Below, piece by piece: positions 6,603 to 9,053 of a stretch of 9,053 nucleotides of DNA. The position numbers were made by a program, and so were the translations under genes. A model generated the notes under the pieces. That model did not search any database and was not told the origin of the DNA. It saw only the letters and a program-made list of their open reading frames with translations. The first letter of the stretch is position 1. Every line of letters begins with the position of its first letter. The DNA is from CAZGVV01 sp964529155 (lineage in GTDB: Bacteria > Pseudomonadota > Alphaproteobacteria > Rickettsiales > SXRF01): NCBI GenBank assembly GCA_964529155.1, contig CAZGVV010000069.1, positions 1 through 9,053 of the forward strand, in the 5' to 3' direction.

Positions 6603-7734
6603 GTGCGCCTCCTCGTCTACCGATCAAATTGAGTAAGTAATCCATATGCTCTACTGTGCGATCGAACCCACCACTTTGAATCCGCGCCATAATACGATGC
6701 CGCAAATCGGGGCGTTTGATATGGCCATACTCCGTTTCTTCCAGTGTCGCTTCCAGCAACATACGAATAGCGGGGTAATATGTCTCTGGTAAATTGGCCC
6801 GCGAATACAGGGAACGAAACCCCAATTGCCCACGGTCAAACATAAGTAACCGCGCGATGGCTCGCGGAATACTAGCCCGCTTTGCCAATGCCGCCTCAAA
6901 AAAATCCAAATCTCCGGTGCACAATGCCCGTACTGCCAGGGAACAGCTTAAGCGATTATAAGCATGCAGTTGATCAATCAAAGTGGCTAACCCAGGAAGC
7001 GGCTCTATTATTTTAGCCCCCGCACGCGCTAATTCCAGCATAGCCCATTCACGCGCGTCCTCTGCTCCCTGCTCCAATACGCGTGACGGCAAATGATACA
7101 TACTGGCCATGCGCTGCTTATATTCATCAGCAACCGCCACATAAACACGCTCTGCAATCGCCATGGAAAGGCCACCACGCACCACCAGTGCTTCCAGTAG
7201 CGTAGGCTCGCTTGTAATACGCGCCCAGCGCGCTATTAATTGCTCATCTTCCAGCGCCGCGCCTGGATTGACCAGCACCGTACGCAGTACTTCAATACGG
7301 TCCGTATCCATCAACGCCTGCGAAAGCCGAAGTGAAATACTGCTACGCCCAGCAATAGCCAATAATTTGATCGTCTCTTTTGCCGAAGCAACTAATGCGA
7401 TAAGATCGTCTTCACTCAGCACATACGACCGTGACAGTAACGGCACTGAAACATCAGGCACATCGCAGGCTAATGCAAACACCACATCATGCGGCACATT
7501 CACGCAATCACTAAGTTGCGCAGAAATTGCCGCCCTTACCTGCACCTCAATATCATGCGCAAGCAGACGAAGAATATCCAATGCGATCAGATTTTCATTT
7601 TCCGTAAATTCACCAATAGAAAGTGCTTTAGCGACTTTACCAGCGATATACGCGCGCATGTCCGCCGATGGATCCGCCGATAAGCGCTCCATATCGGAAA
7701 GCGTGATCTCTTTGCTCCCCGTGCGCACAGCCAT
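6577..7734 (-). CDS. DUF2336 domain protein (first tandem copy), function unknown
   Basis: The 385-residue product is predicted to be helical and soluble, without signal or membrane segments. DUF2336-type blocks are VPHDVVFALACDVPDVSVPL (80-99), LSEDDLIALVAS (106-117), RLSQALM (136-142) and AYNRLSCSL...FFEAALA...LLMFDRGQLGFRSLYSRANLP (258-316). It shares these in order with the following gene but is about 50 residues longer at the C-terminus (335-385), with a basic segment RPDLRHRIMARIQ. The start is uncertain: AAAGGAG ends one base before the ATG at 7734, which is too close, whereas GTG at 7728 (Val3) has a normal 7-nt spacing to the same sequence. The product would lose only two residues. 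Upstream is a 160-nt spacer with an 11-bp repeat array, so this is probably the first gene of a DUF2336-DUF2336-nadK unit. Confidence 0.82.
   Translation of the reverse strand: MAVRTGSKEITLSDMERLSADPSADMRAYIAGKVAKALSIGEFTENENLIALDILRLLAHDIEVQVRAAISAQLSDCVNVPHDVVFALACDVPDVSVPLLSRSYVLSEDDLIALVASAKETIKLLAIAGRSSISLRLSQALMDTDRIEVLRTVLVNPGAALEDEQLIARWARITSEPTLLEALVVRGGLSMAIAERVYVAVADEYKQRMASMYHLPSRVLEQGAEDAREWAMLELARAGAKIIEPLPGLATLIDQLHAYNRLSCSLAVRALCTGDLDFFEAALAKRASIPRAIARLLMFDRGQLGFRSLYSRANLPETYYPAIRMLLEATLEETEYGHIKRPDLRHRIMARIQSGGFDRTVEHMDYLLNLIGRRGGARAQAQTVH
6608..6613 (-). promoter_or_regulatory. Perfect AGGAGG ribosome-binding site that fixes the GTG start at 6602
   Basis: Minus-strand AGGAGG (6613-6608), extended by GAGGAGG context, sits 5 nt before the GTG. 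It lies inside the coding end of the first DUF2336 gene, so the second paralogue is translated from within its neighbour. It is the strongest such site in the window and argues against the first in-frame ATG, codon 37. Confidence 0.75.
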
Positions 7735-7763
7735 TCTCCTTTGAAAAAGATCGCGTAAAGTGT

Positions 7764-7802
7764 GCTGGTTAAGCCCTGATTCACCAAGCAGACTAAGCTG
7801 CT
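7764..7802 (-). other. Two overlapping, mutually exclusive hairpins in the DUF2336 leader
   Basis: Minus-strand AGCAG (7802-7798), loop CTTAGT, CTGCT (7791-7787) forms one 5-bp stem. GCTTGGT (7789-7783) can instead pair with ACCAGC (7769-7764), with one bulged base and a loop of about 13 nt. Bases 7789-7787 are used by both, so only one can form at a time. The stems are short, no U-run follows, and they lie 30-70 nt before the start codon. I record them as visible structure rather than a proven attenuator. Confidence 0.2.
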
Positions 7803-7825
7803 ATTGTTAATGAATAGTTACTTAC

Positions 7826-7858
7826 CTAAAATGTATCTAAAATATATTTAAAATGTGA
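7826..7858. repeat. Three tandem 11-bp repeats, candidate phased regulatory array upstream of the DUF2336 operon
   Basis: Read on the plus strand, CTAAAATGTAT (7826-7836), CTAAAATATAT (7837-7847) and TTAAAATGTGA (7848-7858) follow each other without a gap. Units 1 and 2 differ at one base; unit 3 differs from unit 1 at three. A fourth partial unit (TAAATCC) follows. The TAAAAT cores repeat every 11 bp on one helical face. On the minus strand the cores give TTTA-N7-TTAA-N7-TTAG-N7-TTAG, the spacing of CtrA half-sites but with imperfect matches. The array is the only strong pattern in the 160-nt gene-free stretch 7735-7894, in which I see no clear -35/-10 pair and no coding sequence. Confidence 0.5.
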
Positions 7859-7894
7859 TAAATCCACATCAGCCCTTATACCGGCTTACGTATT

Positions 7895-8395
7895 TTATTT
7901 AAACACTTCGTCTTTAAGTGCGCCCCATAATTCATTTTTGGGCAACCATCCTTTATGGCCTGCTATGACTAATCGGCACCATTGCGGACGGCATTCGATC
8001 ATGCGGGCGATCACCATCGGCTCCGCCTTCAGAACCGGTGCAGCACCGGCCTCGGGTGCGTCGCGTAATATACGCGGAGTTTTTCCCTGGATCATCGCCA
8101 TGCGGTCACCCGATAACATCGTTTTATGCACCCAGCCGCTTGCACCTTCGACGTCCTGAATTTTGCGCCAATGATCAAATTCATCAACAATTTGCACCGG
8201 CATATTCTCGCGCCGGAATACCCATGCAATCGGATAGCGTGTGCCGGGACCGGTGCGGATATTCACCTCATCGGATTTCAACGACACAAAACGCGGTACC
8301 GGCAAGCCGGAAGGCGTTGCATTCTCTGCCGCCCATACGCAAGGCGACATCATTAAGAAAGTGAGGAGAAGGATGAGTTTCCGCATAAAATACAT
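7895..8395 (-). CDS. Exported protein with two bacterial SH3 domains (COG3807-like)
   Basis: The 166-residue product has an N-terminal signal peptide (MYFMRKLILLLTFLMMSP, likely cut after VWA near residue 22) and two SH3b-like domains. The first spans about 35-94 with VNIRTGPGTRYPIAWVF (44-60), WRKI and GWVHKTML. The second, more divergent, spans about 103-158 with TPRILRDAP, WCRLVIAGHKGWLPKNELWG (139-158). This is the layout of the alphaproteobacterial COG3807 family of presumed periplasmic, cell-wall-associated proteins; no enzymatic domain is visible and the exact ligand is unknown. C135 and C140 could form a disulfide. The start is either ATG 8395 or ATG 8386 (MRKLILL, a more standard signal). 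Both overlap the end of the adenylyltransferase gene, by 43 or 34 nt, so the two are probably coupled. Some databases mislabel relatives of this family as an aminoacyl-tRNA synthetase; nothing here supports that. Confidence 0.85.
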   Translation of the reverse strand: MYFMRKLILLLTFLMMSPCVWAAENATPSGLPVPRFVSLKSDEVNIRTGPGTRYPIAWVFRRENMPVQIVDEFDHWRKIQDVEGASGWVHKTMLSGDRMAMIQGKTPRILRDAPEAGAAPVLKAEPMVIARMIECRPQWCRLVIAGHKGWLPKNELWGALKDEVFK

Positions 8396-9053
8396 GTTGG
8401 TTCACGTTGTAATAGCACGGTCCTGAAATCTCCGGCAAGGGCATCATATAGCAGAATACGCCCGGAAAGCGACTGACCAATGCCAAGCAGCTCTTTTACC
8501 ACTTCCACCGCCTGCAATCCGCCCATAATGCCGGCCAATGCGCCCAGAATACCTTCCTGCGCGCAGCTTATTTCACGCTCGGGTGATTCCGGCACAAAAC
8601 AGCAGTAGCACGGATGCGGCACACCGAGATGGGCCTTAAACGTAGAAAGCTGCCCGGAAAATCCACTCACTGCCGCGGTAACAAGTATTTTCTTTGCCTT
8701 GAATGCTGCCTCATGCACCGCAAAACGCGTCGCAAAATTATCGCTGCCGTCAACCACCACATCTATACAGTCAACTAACTCTGGCAGATTTTCTGCGCTA
8801 ACCCGCACCGCAATGGGATGAAACTGCACTTCAGGGTTCAATTCGTCTACTGCATCTGCCGCCGCCTCTACTTTAAGACGCCCAATATCTCCCGTCTCAT
8901 ACAATGTTTGTCGATTTAAATTAGACAACTCCACCCGGTCGTCATCCACGCAATAAATATGCCCAATTCCCATCGCCGCCAGATTTCCAACTACCGCGGC
9001 TCCGAGGCCTCCGGCGCCGATCACTAACACCGAACTAGCCGCCAACCGCGCCT
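8353..9053 (-). CDS. moeB: MoeB/ThiF/HesA family adenylyltransferase (E1-like), 5' end outside window
   Basis: About 232 residues are visible. They show the E1-like adenylation fold: VLVIGAGGLG (nucleotide-binding GxGxxG), CVDDDRVELSNLNRQTL (acidic loop and the NLNRQ arginine), IGRLKVEAA, VVDGSDNFATR (the catalytic Asp region), then a CYCC motif paired with a C-terminal CILC that would bind zinc, and SCAQEGILGAL around the conserved cysteine. In MoeB or ThiF this protein adenylates the C-terminal glycine of MoaD or ThiS, for molybdopterin or thiamine synthesis. The overall pattern, including LYDALAGDFR near the end, is closest to MoeB as I remember it, but ThiF cannot be excluded without the partner gene. 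The frame continues past the edge as ARLAASSVLVIG, typical internal sequence, so the TTG at 9045 is not a start and roughly 20-30 residues are missing. Confidence 0.88.
   Translation of the reverse strand, partial: ARLAASSVLVIGAGGLGAAVVGNLAAMGIGHIYCVDDDRVELSNLNRQTLYETGDIGRLKVEAAADAVDELNPEVQFHPIAVRVSAENLPELVDCIDVVVDGSDNFATRFAVHEAAFKAKKILVTAAVSGFSGQLSTFKAHLGVPHPCYCCFVPESPEREISCAQEGILGALAGIMGGLQAVEVVKELLGIGQSLSGRILLYDALAGDFRTVLLQREPTCILCGNSSFSSLS

Noticed and set aside
7163..7744. 193-codon plus-strand open frame antisense to the first DUF2336 gene
   Set aside because: The translation is Ser/Ala/Arg/Ile-rich shadow sequence without domain features, and the opposite strand is clearly a DUF2336 gene.
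7868..7890. Possible terminator after the SH3 gene
   Set aside because: Only a 4-bp AGCC/GGCT stem is visible and there is no U-run directly after it, so it is too weak to call.
9043..9045. TTG at 9045 as the start of the MoeB-like gene
   Set aside because: The frame stays open to the window edge and the upstream residues (ARLAASS) fit the conserved region just before the GxGxxG loop, so the gene is truncated by the window rather than starting here.

Overview
The window looks like a chromosomal segment of an alphaproteobacterium with intermediate GC content. The evidence is a Caulobacter-type tad/cpa pilus cluster, two DUF2336 proteins (a family found mainly in Alphaproteobacteria), a two-SH3-domain secreted protein of the COG3807 type, and an alphaproteobacterial NAD kinase with the GGDGFML motif. 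All nine genes lie on the minus strand, so transcription runs from high to low coordinates. I see no tRNA, rRNA, CRISPR array, insertion sequence or other sign of recent transfer.

Layout in transcription order. (1) 9053-7895: the 3' part of a MoeB/ThiF/HesA-type E1-like adenylyltransferase, cut by the window edge, overlapping a small exported SH3 protein by about 43 nt. (2) 7894-7735: a 160-nt AT-rich spacer holding three tandem 11-bp repeats and two alternative hairpins. (3) 7734-5553: two tandem paralogous DUF2336 genes overlapping by 26 nt. (4) 5542-4751: nadK, starting 10 nt after the second DUF2336 gene. (5) 4750-4657: a 94-nt spacer with a good sigma70-like promoter and an overlapping 7-bp inverted repeat. 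(6) 4656-1: cpaB, cpaC, cpaD, cpaE and the first 76 codons of cpaF. cpaB-cpaC-cpaD are separated by only 2-3 nt, while cpaD-cpaE (56 nt) and cpaE-cpaF (38 nt) have longer gaps.

The cpa genes build the envelope part of a Flp/Tad type IVc pilus: CpaC is the outer-membrane secretin, CpaD its lipoprotein partner, CpaB a periplasmic/inner-membrane connector, CpaE the polar-localising ParA/MinD-like protein, and CpaF the assembly ATPase. The Flp pilin and prepilin peptidase CpaA, which often precede cpaB, are not in this window.

The most interesting non-coding signals are three. A perfect TTAA-N7-TTAA (the CtrA box of Alphaproteobacteria) lies just before cpaE, followed by TACAAT placed so that the cpaE mRNA could be leaderless. 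A phased 11-bp repeat array with similar half-sites lies before the DUF2336 genes. An imperfect in-frame 33-nt tandem duplication of the cpaE tail sits between cpaE and cpaF, encodes a 9-residue minipeptide and carries the cpaF ribosome-binding site. These are pattern-based hypotheses; no search or computation was run.
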